This document shows positions 44,317 to 52,772 of a stretch of 64,000 bases of DNA, one piece after another (within the stretch, counting starts at the first letter, position 1; each line of letters begins with the position of its first letter). Source of the DNA: Anaerolineaceae bacterium UBA4775 (GTDB lineage Bacteria; Chloroflexota; Anaerolineae; Anaerolineales; Anaerolineaceae); the NCBI GenBank assembly GCA_002403205.1, contig DHHJ01000017.1, forward strand, positions 20,337 through 84,336. Reading direction: 5' to 3'. Below the pieces are notes generated by a model. The model did not search any database and was not told where the DNA came from. It saw only the letters and a list, made by a program, of their open reading frames with translations. The position numbers and the translations under genes were made by a program.

Positions 44317-45180
44317 TTAGGCTGTTGCAGGTAAGCTGCTCATCGGAGCAAACACTATACCGACCAGTCCCTGGCCGGTGTGTGCGCCCAGGACGGGAGA
44401 AATGGAGCAGTCTGGCAACCACTCGCATTTAAAGAGGGCCTCAGTGGCTTCTCTCAGTATGGCAGCCGCTTCAGGGTTGCCGGCATGCCCAATTTGTCCT
44501 TGTAATTGTGTGCCTTCGGCAAATTTGCTGGCAATATAGGCGGGGATCGCCTTGATGGCACGCTGAAATGTGCGCGCTTTACCGCGGTCGTAGTATTTTC
44601 CATCTGCCTTATCAACCCCGATCAAAGGCTTGATCCCCAGAAGGTTTGCCAATAGGCCCTTCAGGTGACCGATTCGTCCGCCGTGGATCAGGTATTTGAG
44701 GTCCGGCAGTGTGAAAACCATCTCAGTTGCCTGCCGGACCTGGGTCATTGTTTCAAGGATCGCCTCAACCGTCCAGCCTGCATTAATCCCTTTGGCAGCG
44801 GCTTCAATTTGCCAGCCCATCTCAGCGGAAAGTGAGCGGGTATCAACCAGGGTGATGTTCGCATCTGGCAATTGATTTGCCGCTGACTGGGCAATGTCAA
44901 AGGTGCCGCTCAGGCCCGATGAAATGTGAATTGAGAGGATCTCTTCACCTTTTTCTGCGAGCTGCTGGTAAATTCCCAAAAATTCGCCTTGTGACGGAGT
45001 TGAGGTGACGGGCATATCCTCGGTTTCTGCCAGCAGGGCGTAGAATTCTTCTGGCTGGATATCGATACCGCTGCGATAGGATATGCCACTTAATGTGAGC
45101 TTGAGGGGCAGGGTATGGATCGTGTGGTGCGCTTTTTGCTGGGGAGACAGGTCATAACCGCTGTCGGCAACAATTTGCAT
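44317..45180 (-). CDS. DegV-family fatty-acid-binding protein
   Basis: DegV/FakB proteins bind fatty acids; in Firmicutes they present them to the kinase FakA. The signature is clear: IVADSGYDLSP at the start, TSTPSQGEF with the Ser/Thr pair, HISSGLSGTF, VDTRSLSAEMG, and the lipid-binding cavity end AHTGQGLVG. 287 residues. A fakA gene is not in the window. The ATG follows AGGAG by 8 nt. It ends convergent with the LCP gene. Confidence 0.92.
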   Translation of the reverse strand: MQIVADSGYDLSPQQKAHHTIHTLPLKLTLSGISYRSGIDIQPEEFYALLAETEDMPVTSTPSQGEFLGIYQQLAEKGEEILSIHISSGLSGTFDIAQSAANQLPDANITLVDTRSLSAEMGWQIEAAAKGINAGWTVEAILETMTQVRQATEMVFTLPDLKYLIHGGRIGHLKGLLANLLGIKPLIGVDKADGKYYDRGKARTFQRAIKAIPAYIASKFAEGTQLQGQIGHAGNPEAAAILREATEALFKCEWLPDCSISPVLGAHTGQGLVGIVFAPMSSLPATA

Positions 45181-45321
45181 TTGTAAATCTCCTGTTCTTA
45201 AATTAAACGATTATGCCCTTGTCCAATGGATGTGGGGAATGCTGAAATTGGTTAAGGGCACTCAGTATACCCACAAACGACTCAGTTAAGACTACTTCTT
45301 GAGATTAAAATCAGGTATTAA

Positions 45322-45355
45322 AAGGCGAAAGACATGCTGTGCGGCATGTCTTTCG
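45322..45355 (-). terminator. Intrinsic terminator after the SIMPL gene
   Basis: A perfect 12-bp stem, CGAAAGACATGC (45326-45337) with GCATGTCTTTCG (45344-45355), has a 6-nt loop and a T-rich run on the minus strand at its end. Confidence 0.8.
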
Positions 45356-45381
45356 TTTTGAGGGGTTTGTTGAACGTTAGT

Positions 45382-46098
45382 TTATTTGATTGAGTAGGTC
45401 AAGTTGGCTTCCATGGTGATGCTCAGCGTGCCGGCTGCAATCGGAACTTCCGCCTCGACAGCTAATGCGCCGCCTTTTGCATCGTAATAGGTGAAAGGAA
45501 CGCTCCCTTCATACACGCTGATGAAGTTGATCTCGCCCAGTTCAACACCGGCAGCTGCAGCAATGTCGTTGGCCTTTGCTTTGGCGTCTTCGATCGCCAA
45601 TTGACGGGCTTCGGCCACTGCGGCGGCTCGATCTTCTACATTGAACGAAATACCGTAGATCGAATTGGCCCCGGCTTCAACAACCGCGTTGAGCACCTCG
45701 CCCAGGCTCGTGAGATCCCTGACTGTCACATTGACGGTATTTTCCACCACGAAAAAGCGTCCCTGGACCTGACCGGTCATGGGGTCATAGCGTTCGCTCG
45801 GATAGATATTGAAATTCGAGGTTTGGATATCCTTCTCTTCAATGCCCATGGTTTTAAGAACGCGAGCAATGGCATTCGCCTGGGCGGTGTTGCCTTCCAG
45901 GGCATCGGCTACCGCCTCTGACTCGGTGCGCACGCCGATATTGATGGTTGCCATGTCGGGCACAATTGTCACCCTGCCGACACCATAGACGGACATCGTT
46001 CGCGAGGTCTCAGCGCCGGGTGCGGCTGAAGGCGAGCAAGCGGCCAATAAACCGATGACGACAAGGCTGACAAACAATAAGCTGAATTTTTTGATCAT
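45382..46098 (-). CDS. SIMPL-domain (DUF541) lipoprotein
   Basis: The 238-residue protein has a lipoprotein signal with lipobox LLAAC (Cys21) and then a SIMPL domain: VYGVGRVTIVPDMATINIGV, GIEEKDIQTSNFNIYP, and ARQLAIEDAKAKANDIAAA near the C-terminus. SIMPL proteins occur widely on cell surfaces; their role is unclear, though oxidative-stress and signalling links have been proposed. The ATG at 46098 is set by GGAGG 6 nt upstream; an upstream extension of 49 codons has no ribosome site. Confidence 0.9.
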   Translation of the reverse strand: MIKKFSLLFVSLVVIGLLAACSPSAAPGAETSRTMSVYGVGRVTIVPDMATINIGVRTESEAVADALEGNTAQANAIARVLKTMGIEEKDIQTSNFNIYPSERYDPMTGQVQGRFFVVENTVNVTVRDLTSLGEVLNAVVEAGANSIYGISFNVEDRAAAVAEARQLAIEDAKAKANDIAAAAGVELGEINFISVYEGSVPFTYYDAKGGALAVEAEVPIAAGTLSITMEANLTYSIK

Positions 46099-46288
46099 TT
46101 TAATCCTCCAAATGGATGTAGTGTTTGATGCTTTGATTGCATTCGTCACATAGACGTATTTCCGTTGGGGGAAGTTCCAAAATTGGGTCAATCCGGGTGA
46201 GCGGTATGTTCTGGGGTGATGAATGTCATCCGCTTGTTTGTACACGGCTCATATTGACGGGTGGGTCAATCTCGGATATGGTTAAGGC

Positions 46289-46385
46289 AAATCAGGCAAA
46301 TGTGGAGCAGGCATGTTCTTCATTCAGAAAAAACTGAGCGAGGAAACACGCGGGTACCCATCCGAGGTGCTGGCGTGTTTTTAAT
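46289..46385 (+). ncRNA. Candidate small RNA upstream of glutamate dehydrogenase
   Basis: TTGACG (46254-46259) and TATGGT (46277-46282) are 17 nt apart, giving a start near 46289. The ~95-nt transcript would end in AAACACGC (46344-46351) paired with GCGTGTTT (46373-46380) and a T run. No known RNA family was recognised, and the loop is 21 nt. The two promoter elements overlap the inverted repeat ATTGAC/GTCAAT. This is a prediction only. Confidence 0.3.
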
Positions 46386-46391
46386 TATAAT
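46386..46391 (+). promoter_or_regulatory. -10 element of glutamate dehydrogenase gene
   Basis: TATAAT within AATTATAATTGG lies 75 nt before the ATG, directly after the hairpin T run. Confidence 0.45.
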
Positions 46392-46466
46392 TGGCCCTGT
46401 GAAACATGCGGCGCCTTATCTATTCATTGCGCCAAACCTCACCAAACCCATTCAATAGGAGAGATT

Positions 46467-47753
46467 ATGTCAGAAAACACCAATGCATTTACCATGGCTC
46501 AACAGCAATTTGACCAGGTTGCGGACCTTTTAGGCCTCGACCATCAAATTCGCGAGATGCTGCGCTTTCCGATGCGGGAATATCACATCCGCATCCCGGT
46601 GCGTATGGATGACGGCAGCATGCGCGTCTTCCAGGGTTATCGCGTGCAGCACAACGACGCCCGCGGGCCCGCAAAAGGCGGATTGCGTTTCCATCCTGCC
46701 GAGACGGCGGATACCGTGCGCGCCCTGGCCATGTGGATGACCTGGAAATGTGCCGTCGCAGATATTCCCCTGGGCGGGGGCAAGGGCGGCGTCGTCCTTG
46801 ACCCGGCCACCTTATCGATGGATGAAAAAGAGCGCCTGTGCCGGGCTTTTGTGCGCAGCCTGTGGCGTGTGATCGGGCCGCGGCAGGATGTACCCGCACC
46901 CGATGTGGGCACCAACCCCCAAATGATGGGCTGGATGATGGATGAATATTCGCTCATCACCGGGCAATACACCCCCGGGGTGATCACCGGCAAGCCCGTG
47001 GGTGGAGGCGGTTCCCTGGGGCGTACCGAAGCCACCGGTTATGGCGTGGTTTACACCGTGCGTGAGGCCATGAAAAGGCTCAAAATCGATTCGACCCAAA
47101 CCGTCGCTGCGATCCAGGGCTTTGGCAACGTCGCTCAATATGCTGCAGAGGGATTCATCCAGCAGCTCGGCGGCAAGGTGGTGTGTGTGAGCTATTGGGA
47201 TAGGGAGGACCGGACGGCCTACACCGTCAGCAAGGCCGATGGTATCGACCTGGATTTCCTGATGGGGATCACCGACCAATACGGCACCATCAACAAGGAC
47301 GCAGCCGTCAAGGAGGGTTACGCCATCGAGGATGGTGACGCCTGGATCACCAAGGAAGTTGATGTGCTCATCCCAGCGGCCCTGGAAGGGCAGGTCAACG
47401 CCACCACCGTCCAGAAGGTGCACGACCGGGTAAAGATCGTGGCCGAAGGCGCCAACGGACCTACCACCCCCGAAGCGGACGAGGTGTTCAAAGAGCGGGG
47501 TGTCTTTGTGATCCCTGACTTCCTGTGCAATGCGGGCGGCGTGACCACATCGTACTTCGAAGGGGTTCAAAACGACATGAACTTCTACTGGACCAAGGAA
47601 GAAGTCCTTGAGAAACTGGACGATAAAATGACCCAGGCGTTTACAGGCGTGTATGAGATGTCCCGTTCGCAGGATGTCTACATGCGCGATGCAGCCTACA
47701 TGGTGGCGATCGACAAGGTGGTCAAAGCCATGGAGTTGCGCGGCTGGCTCTAA
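46467..47753 (+). CDS. Glutamate dehydrogenase (Glu/Leu/Phe/Val dehydrogenase family)
   Basis: The enzyme interconverts glutamate and 2-oxoglutarate with ammonia. The 428-residue protein has GPAKGGLRFHP (Lys70), MTWKCAVADIPLGGGKGG with the substrate and catalytic lysines (Lys94, Lys106), and a Rossmann AIQGFGNVAQYAAEG near 214-228. The length and the N-terminal VFQGYRVQHNDARGP place it among hexameric catabolic-type enzymes. Cofactor choice (NAD or NADP) is not settled from motifs here. Ribosome site AGGAGA, 4 nt before the ATG. Confidence 0.95.
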   Translation: MSENTNAFTMAQQQFDQVADLLGLDHQIREMLRFPMREYHIRIPVRMDDGSMRVFQGYRVQHNDARGPAKGGLRFHPAETADTVRALAMWMTWKCAVADIPLGGGKGGVVLDPATLSMDEKERLCRAFVRSLWRVIGPRQDVPAPDVGTNPQMMGWMMDEYSLITGQYTPGVITGKPVGGGGSLGRTEATGYGVVYTVREAMKRLKIDSTQTVAAIQGFGNVAQYAAEGFIQQLGGKVVCVSYWDREDRTAYTVSKADGIDLDFLMGITDQYGTINKDAAVKEGYAIEDGDAWITKEVDVLIPAALEGQVNATTVQKVHDRVKIVAEGANGPTTPEADEVFKERGVFVIPDFLCNAGGVTTSYFEGVQNDMNFYWTKEEVLEKLDDKMTQAFTGVYEMSRSQDVYMRDAAYMVAIDKVVKAMELRGWL

Positions 47754-47779
47754 GATCGCATTGGTAAACCTGGAATCAG

Positions 47780-47810
47780 GCCCCCGATCGCCACGATCGG
47801 GGGCTTTTTT
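47780..47810 (+). terminator. Intrinsic terminator after glutamate dehydrogenase
   Basis: GCCCCCGATCG (47780-47790) pairs perfectly with CGATCGGGGGC (47794-47804) around a 3-nt loop, followed by TTTTTT. Confidence 0.9.
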
Positions 47811-48015
47811 AATAATAGAGGATCAGGTTGCATGTATAACCGGTGATCTTGAGCACCATGGCCTAAATTTAATGATCGTTAATATTAATATAATATTAAT
47901 CTATTTAATATATGAATTTGATAAATAATGTGATAAAATGGTGATGAAGGCAGCGCAATAGGATGCCCCCCTCATCCTGTGCGTTGTCTTCATTTTCTGT
48001 GGGCATGTTTGAATC

Positions 48016-48050
48016 AAAAAAAGGGGCTGTCCAAAAAGGCAGCCCCTTTT
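48016..48050 (-). terminator. Intrinsic terminator after dnaK
   Basis: AAAAGGGGCTG (48019-48029) pairs with CAGCCCCTTTT (48040-48050). Read on the minus strand the stem is followed by seven T residues (48016-48022). Confidence 0.88.
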
Positions 48051-48077
48051 GGTTGACTTTTTTGGTAATGATTACGC

Positions 48078-49985
48078 TTACGCTTCTCTGAACTCGCCCT
48101 CGACGACACCTTCGTCGTCTGTGCCCCCGTCCCTTTCCGGGGCTTGTCCAGGTGCACCACCAGCCTGCGGCGCTTCACCGGGTTGCTGGTAAGCAGCCTG
48201 GCCGATGGATTGCAGGTCTGCCTGCAAGGCGTCCATCAAGCTCTGGATGTGGTTTTTGTCCTCACCCTGGATCGCTTCACGCAGGTCATTCACCTTGCTT
48301 TCCACGCTGGAACGCTGCTCAGCGGTGATCTTGTCACCCATATCCTTGAGCAGTTTCTCGGCCTGGTAAGCCAGGCTGTCGCCTTGGTTGCGAATTTCGA
48401 CGATGGCTTTGCGCTGTTCATCGACGGTGCGATTCTTAGCCGCCTCATCGACCATCTTTTCGATATCGGATTTGTCGAGGTTGGTGGAGGCTGTGATGGT
48501 GATCTTCTGTTCCTTGCCGCTGGCCTTGTCCTTGGCGGTCACGTTCAGGATGCCGTTGGCATCGATATCAAAGGTGACCTCAATTTGGGGAATGCCGCGC
48601 GGCGCCGGGGGAATGCCGTCCAGGCGGAAGCGGCCCAGGCTCATATTGTCAGCGGCCATGGGGCGCTCACCCTGCAGCACGTGGACATCCACGGAGGTTT
48701 GGCTATCTTCCGCTGTGGAGAACACTTCCGTTTTCTTAACCGGGATGGTCGTATTGCGCTCGATCAGGGTGGTCATCACGCCGCCCAGGGTTTCAACACC
48801 CAGGGACAGGGGGGTTACATCCAGCAGGAGGACGTCTTTGACATCGCCTGCCAGCACGCCGCCCTGGATCGCTGCACCGAGCGAGACGACCTCATCGGGG
48901 TTAACGCCCTTGTTGGGCTCTTTGCCACCGGTCAGGTCCCGCACCAGGTCCTGGATCATGGGCATGCGGGTTGCGCCGCCCACGAGGACCACCTCATCGA
49001 TTTGCTCAACACGCAGGTTGGCGTCTTTGATGGCCGCGTTGAAAGGTCCCTTGGCGCGTTCAACCAGGTGAGCCGTCATCTGTTCGAATTTCGCCCGGTT
49101 CAGCTTCAGCAGCAGGTGCTTAGGACCGCTGGCATCGGCTGTCACATAGGGCAGGTTGATCTCAGTCTCCATCACGGAGCTTAACTCGATCTTTGCCTTT
49201 TCGGCAGCCTCGCGCAAGCGCTGAAGCGCCTGGCGGTCTTGACGCAGGTCGATCCCCTGCTCCTTCTTGAACTCATCCGCAGCCCAGTTGACGATCACTT
49301 CGTCCCAATCGTCGCCGCCCAGGTGGGTGTCACCATTGGTGGCTTTGACTTCGATCACGCCTTCGCCCACTTCGAGCAGGGACACATCGAACGTGCCGCC
49401 GCCCAGGTCGAAGACGAGGATGATCTCGCTTTCCTTTTTGTCCAGACCGTAAGCCAGGGCGGACGCGGTCGGCTCGTTGATGATGCGCATCACTTCCAAG
49501 CCTGCGATCTTACCGGCGTCCTTTGTGGCCTGGCGTTGGCTGTCGTTGAAGTACGCGGGGACGGTGATCACCGCACGGGTGACGGTCTGCCCCAGGTAGG
49601 CCTCAGCATCAGCCTTCAGCTTTTCCAGGATCATGGCTGAGATTTCCTGCGGGGTGTAAGTTTTATTGTTCACCGGGATGTGAACCCGGGCATCGCCCGC
49701 CGGACCTTCAACCACTTTGTAGGGCACCATCTCGCGTTCGGATTCAACTTCATCGTAGCGTCGGCCCATAAAGCGTTTGATCGATGATATGGTGTTTTCC
49801 GAGTTAACCACAGCCTGGCGCTTAGCCGGCACACCGACCAGTCGCTCGCCGTGTTTGTTAAATGCAACCACAGAAGGGAGCAGCCGCGAGCCTTCTGCAG
49901 TGGAAATGACGGTTGCTGTCCCGCCTTCAACCACAGACACAACACTGTTCGTTGTTCCCAGGTCAATTCCAATAATTTTAGACAT
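48078..49985 (-). CDS. dnaK: Molecular chaperone DnaK (Hsp70)
   Basis: DnaK folds and protects proteins with ATP cycles, using DnaJ and GrpE. The 635-residue protein starts KIIGIDLGTTNSVVSV, with the second ATP motif VFDLGGGTFDVSLLE and VVLVGGATRMPMIQ, a full substrate-binding domain (LSLGVETLGGVM, IERNTTIPVKKTE) and a C-terminal tail rich in Gln, Pro and Gly ending GEFREA. The start follows GAGGAG by 8 nt. No grpE or dnaJ is adjacent, and no CIRCE box was found upstream, so it is a solitary dnaK. Confidence 0.98.
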   Translation of the reverse strand: MSKIIGIDLGTTNSVVSVVEGGTATVISTAEGSRLLPSVVAFNKHGERLVGVPAKRQAVVNSENTISSIKRFMGRRYDEVESEREMVPYKVVEGPAGDARVHIPVNNKTYTPQEISAMILEKLKADAEAYLGQTVTRAVITVPAYFNDSQRQATKDAGKIAGLEVMRIINEPTASALAYGLDKKESEIILVFDLGGGTFDVSLLEVGEGVIEVKATNGDTHLGGDDWDEVIVNWAADEFKKEQGIDLRQDRQALQRLREAAEKAKIELSSVMETEINLPYVTADASGPKHLLLKLNRAKFEQMTAHLVERAKGPFNAAIKDANLRVEQIDEVVLVGGATRMPMIQDLVRDLTGGKEPNKGVNPDEVVSLGAAIQGGVLAGDVKDVLLLDVTPLSLGVETLGGVMTTLIERNTTIPVKKTEVFSTAEDSQTSVDVHVLQGERPMAADNMSLGRFRLDGIPPAPRGIPQIEVTFDIDANGILNVTAKDKASGKEQKITITASTNLDKSDIEKMVDEAAKNRTVDEQRKAIVEIRNQGDSLAYQAEKLLKDMGDKITAEQRSSVESKVNDLREAIQGEDKNHIQSLMDALQADLQSIGQAAYQQPGEAPQAGGAPGQAPERDGGTDDEGVVEGEFREA

Positions 49986-50095
49986 GTTTCGATCTCCTCA
50001 AATCATATTCCTTTAATTGCTCAGTCTGAGGATACTAAGCCAATCATAGAAGATCGTTAACAGTCTGTTGGATTAATATTAGTAACCCCTGGCTG

Positions 50096-50227
50096 TCACT
50101 GGCGCGGTTCGTTTTTCTTCTTTTTGGTGGCCTTTGTGCGGATGATCAAGGAAAGCGTATAGGCTATCAGGGTACCCAGGATCACGGCAAAACCCAGGAT
50201 CATTTCATTCAACGTGTTGGCTGGCAT
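50096..50227 (-). CDS. ccmD: CcmD-like small membrane protein
   Basis: This 43-residue ORF reads from ATG 50225-50227 (complement) to TGA 50096-50098. It has one hydrophobic helix (about residues 9-29) and a strongly basic tail (RTKATKKKKNEPR), the layout of CcmD, which helps release holo-CcmE from CcmC. The ribosome site GGAGGTGA lies 6 nt upstream inside the end of ccmC, and ccmC stops 1 bp before this ATG, so translation is coupled. Sequence identity in CcmD is low, so the call rests on size, topology and position. Confidence 0.85.
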   Translation of the reverse strand: MPANTLNEMILGFAVILGTLIAYTLSLIIRTKATKKKKNEPRQ

Positions 50228-50228
50228 A

Positions 50229-50918
50229 TCAGTTCACCTCCGGTGAGGTTTCATACTGCAGTTGCGCCAGCCGGTAGCGGTGCCATACCAGGTCGATCAG
50301 CATGAGCGTAAACACAAACAGGCTGGCAAACAGTGCCGTCAGCATGCGGGGTGACATGTTGAAGGCCGGACCGTCGCCGCCTCCCGTAGCGATCACCACC
50401 GGGTGGATGGTGCGGAACAGTCGGATGGAAAAGAAGGTCAGCGGCACCGTCAGGACGGCAACGATGGCGTACACCGCGCCCAGGCGTGCCCGGGTTTCTT
50501 GGGTGTTCAACCCTGACCTGAGGATGAAATAAGCCAGGTAAACCAGCGTCATGATGGCTGTTGTTGTGAGGCGCGGATCCCAGACCCACCAGGTGTTCCA
50601 GATCGGGCGCGCCCAGATCATCCCGCTCAGGATGGCGATCAGGGCAAACACCAAGCCCACTTCAATTGAGGATGTGGACAGCCAATCCCAATGCAGGCGC
50701 CGGGTGAGCAGGTAAGCCCCGCCCGTTACCGCCCCAATGATGAAACACAGCATTCCAGCCCAGGCGGCCGAGACATGGAAGTAAAACACCTTTTGCACCG
50801 GGCCCATCACCGCCTCAACAGGGGTGAAAAATACCACCAGCACCACGGCGGCCGGGACGAGGACAAGGGTGAGGATATCAAGGATCACGAGTAAAATGGG
50901 TTTCTTGAGCACGTTCAT
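50229..50918 (-). CDS. ccmC: Heme exporter/handling protein CcmC
   Basis: CcmC passes heme to CcmE outside the membrane. The 229-residue protein has six membrane segments and the WWD motif NTWWVWDPRLT (about 108-118), plus KVFYFHVSAAWAG with a heme-ligand His. The start ATG overlaps the ccmB stop (ATGA); GTG at codon 3 has better spacing from GGAGG and is an alternative. It is followed by ccmD. Confidence 0.94.
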   Translation of the reverse strand: MNVLKKPILLVILDILTLVLVPAAVVLVVFFTPVEAVMGPVQKVFYFHVSAAWAGMLCFIIGAVTGGAYLLTRRLHWDWLSTSSIEVGLVFALIAILSGMIWARPIWNTWWVWDPRLTTTAIMTLVYLAYFILRSGLNTQETRARLGAVYAIVAVLTVPLTFFSIRLFRTIHPVVIATGGGDGPAFNMSPRMLTALFASLFVFTLMLIDLVWHRYRLAQLQYETSPEVN

Positions 50919-51598
50919 TCCTCCAGGATGATTTCGAAGAACAGCAGGCCGGCCGCGTTGAACAGCAGGGCTCCGGCCAGTATGAGGTACACCCAGCTGC
51001 TGAGCTCAGCCAGGGTTTGCCCTGAGAGCAGGCCCCGGGTGGCTTCTACCGCCGCGATCAGGATCGGCAGCGCCAGGGGGAACAACAGCACAGGCAGCAG
51101 GATATCGCGGGTGCGGGCCTGGATGCTGAGGGCGGAAAGCAAGGTGCCCAGGCTGGTGTAGGCTGCCACACCCAACAACAGCACCGCTGCCAGGGGCAAC
51201 CTGAGCAAGTTTTGCTGGTAGAACAGGCTGACAATCGGCAGCAGCAGCAAGCCCACCAGTGATGTAAAACAGAAATTCCCCAGGGCTTTGCCAAAAAACA
51301 CCGCAGATCGGTCCACAGGCGCCAGCAGCAGCCCATCCAGGGCGTTGTTTTCACGCTCCAGGCTGATGCTGCGGTTCAATCCCAGCGTTGAGGCAAAGGC
51401 CAATGAGACCCACAGCAGACCGGCTGCCAGCCCTGCTTGCAGGTCGGGTGAAAGCTGCAAAGCGAAATTGAACAGGAACACAATCATCAGGGCGAATACC
51501 AGCATCACCGGGATGCCCTGGCGGCCGCGCCATTCGACCTGGATATCCTTGCGGAAGACCTGCCAGACTGCCGCTAAATATGCCAGAACGCCGGTCAT
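50915..51598 (-). CDS. ccmB: Heme ABC exporter permease CcmB
   Basis: A six-helix permease (227 residues) that, with CcmA, powers release of heme-loaded CcmE. Family marks include the N-terminal FRKDIQVEWRGRQGIPVML and LERENNALDGLLLAPVDRSAVFFGK, which match CcmB. It overlaps ccmA by ATGA with GGAGG before its start, and ccmC by 4 nt. Confidence 0.92.
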   Translation of the reverse strand: MTGVLAYLAAVWQVFRKDIQVEWRGRQGIPVMLVFALMIVFLFNFALQLSPDLQAGLAAGLLWVSLAFASTLGLNRSISLERENNALDGLLLAPVDRSAVFFGKALGNFCFTSLVGLLLLPIVSLFYQQNLLRLPLAAVLLLGVAAYTSLGTLLSALSIQARTRDILLPVLLFPLALPILIAAVEATRGLLSGQTLAELSSWVYLILAGALLFNAAGLLFFEIILEE

Positions 51599-52317
51599 GA
51601 CACCTCCTGCAGATAGCTGTTCAGCAAAGGCGCACTGCCTAAGGCGGTCACCGGGAGGTGATCAGAGATCGCGCCCTCCCTGAGCCAGGCCACGTGCGTG
51701 GCGACCGTCAGCAGGCGCTGGGGGCGGTGGGCAGCCAACAGGATAATGCGGCCTGGCTGATTCAGGCGCCGCAGGCTCTGGTCGAAGAAGGCGGCCGCTT
51801 CCTGGTCGAGGCCGGTGTGGGGCTCATCAAACAGCAGAATGGCGGGATTGTGCAGCGTGGCCCGGGCCAGCGAGAGGCGTTGCTGCATCCCGCGCGACAG
51901 GGTGCGCACGGGTTGATGCTGGTAGCCAGCCATATTGAACGCGGCGATGGCATCGGCGACAACCTCTTCACCCTTCGCCAACCCGTACAGGCGGGCATAA
52001 TGGACCAGGTTCTCGCGGGCTGTCAGGTCCTGGTAGACCATGGGCTGGTGACCCACATACCCGATCATGCGACGGATACGGGGGTTGCCAATGGGTGACG
52101 AACCGCACACGCTCACCTCGCCCTGAGAGGGACGGACCAACCCGGCCAGGATGCGCAGCAGCGTGGTTTTCCCTGCGCCGTTATCGCCGACCAGGATGCA
52201 AAGATCACCATCGTTGAGCGTCAGTGAAAGCCCGTTCAACACTGGCCGGTGCTGAAAACGTTTGCTTAACCCGCCGATGTCGATGTGGGCCGCGTACGGA
52301 GTTGGGTTGGCTGCCAT
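51595..52317 (-). CDS. ccmA: Heme ABC exporter ATP-binding protein CcmA
   Basis: The ATPase of the Ccm release complex: Walker A GDNGAGKTT, signature LSRGMQQRLSLA, Walker B ILLFDEPHTGLD, and the H-loop in LLAAHRPQ. 240 residues. It is the first gene of the ccmABCD unit, 35 bp after a zinc-ribbon gene. A TATAAT (52327-52332) lies 9 nt before the ATG, so it may have its own near-leaderless promoter as well as read-through from upstream. Confidence 0.93.
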   Translation of the reverse strand: MAANPTPYAAHIDIGGLSKRFQHRPVLNGLSLTLNDGDLCILVGDNGAGKTTLLRILAGLVRPSQGEVSVCGSSPIGNPRIRRMIGYVGHQPMVYQDLTARENLVHYARLYGLAKGEEVVADAIAAFNMAGYQHQPVRTLSRGMQQRLSLARATLHNPAILLFDEPHTGLDQEAAAFFDQSLRRLNQPGRIILLAAHRPQRLLTVATHVAWLREGAISDHLPVTALGSAPLLNSYLQEVS

Positions 52318-52352
52318 GATGGTTCAATTATAAAGCAGGTCGGGATTAAAGG

Positions 52353-52772
52353 TTACGGTTGCAGTGGATGGCCGCAATGCAGGCAAAACTTATCACTCGA
52401 CAGCACTTCAAAACCACATTGCGGACAATATGTGACCCCCTTGGGAGGTTGTTCTCCATTGGGCGAGTCAGGGGTACTTTCAGATGGGCTGGAATAGGAC
52501 GCTTGATCACCTTCGGCGACCATTTGCGAAACCGGGGTCACCTTATTTAGCTGGTTGGGTTGATCTGAGCGCAAATCACCTGCAGCATTCTCGGCTAAAC
52601 GATCCTGCTCAGCCGCCTTGATGTCCCCCAGGATCATTTGGTAGCGGTCTTCAAGGTCGACCTCGTCGGAATCGTGGGATTCGGGTGTGTTGGGGTGGGT
52701 GAAAGGTTTGCTGAGGATGTATCCCATGCAGATGACGACTACCAGAACAAAGATGATCAGAATATAATCCAT
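52353..52772 (-). CDS. Membrane-anchored zinc-ribbon protein
   Basis: The 139-residue protein has one N-terminal membrane helix (about 3-20), an acidic helical middle (DEVDLEDRYQMILGDIKAAEQ), a Ser/Pro-rich linker and a C-terminal zinc ribbon CPQC...CLHC. Its place just upstream of ccmABCD suggests a role with heme or cytochrome assembly, and the helical middle is reminiscent of the CcmI-type cytoplasmic segment; that is inference. No family name can be given. Confidence 0.7.
   Translation of the reverse strand: MDYILIIFVLVVVICMGYILSKPFTHPNTPESHDSDEVDLEDRYQMILGDIKAAEQDRLAENAAGDLRSDQPNQLNKVTPVSQMVAEGDQASYSSPSESTPDSPNGEQPPKGVTYCPQCGFEVLSSDKFCLHCGHPLQP

Larger units (their letters stand above)
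46099..46466. other. Intergenic region with possible small RNA and gdhA promoter
   Basis: The 368-bp region has an operator-like inverted repeat ATTGACGGGTGGGTCAAT (46253-46270), a plus-strand promoter-like pair (see the RNA entry), a hairpin with T run (46344-46382) and, to its right, TATAAT at 46386-46391 for the dehydrogenase gene. Confidence 0.45.
47754..48077. other. Intergenic region between glutamate dehydrogenase and dnaK
   Basis: The region holds two terminators, a very AT-rich stretch (47868-47936) with TTAATATTAA-type motifs, and a long imperfect inverted repeat (about 47946-47992) whose arms read GAAGGCAGCGCAATAGGATG and CATCCTGTGCGTTGTCTTC. No gene is seen. Confidence 0.5.

Noticed and set aside
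48144..49184. Long plus-strand ORF inside dnaK
   Set aside because: An antisense shadow of a well-supported dnaK gene.
49986..50095. CIRCE heat-shock element before dnaK
   Set aside because: No TTAGCACTC-N9-GAGTGCTAA-like repeat is present.
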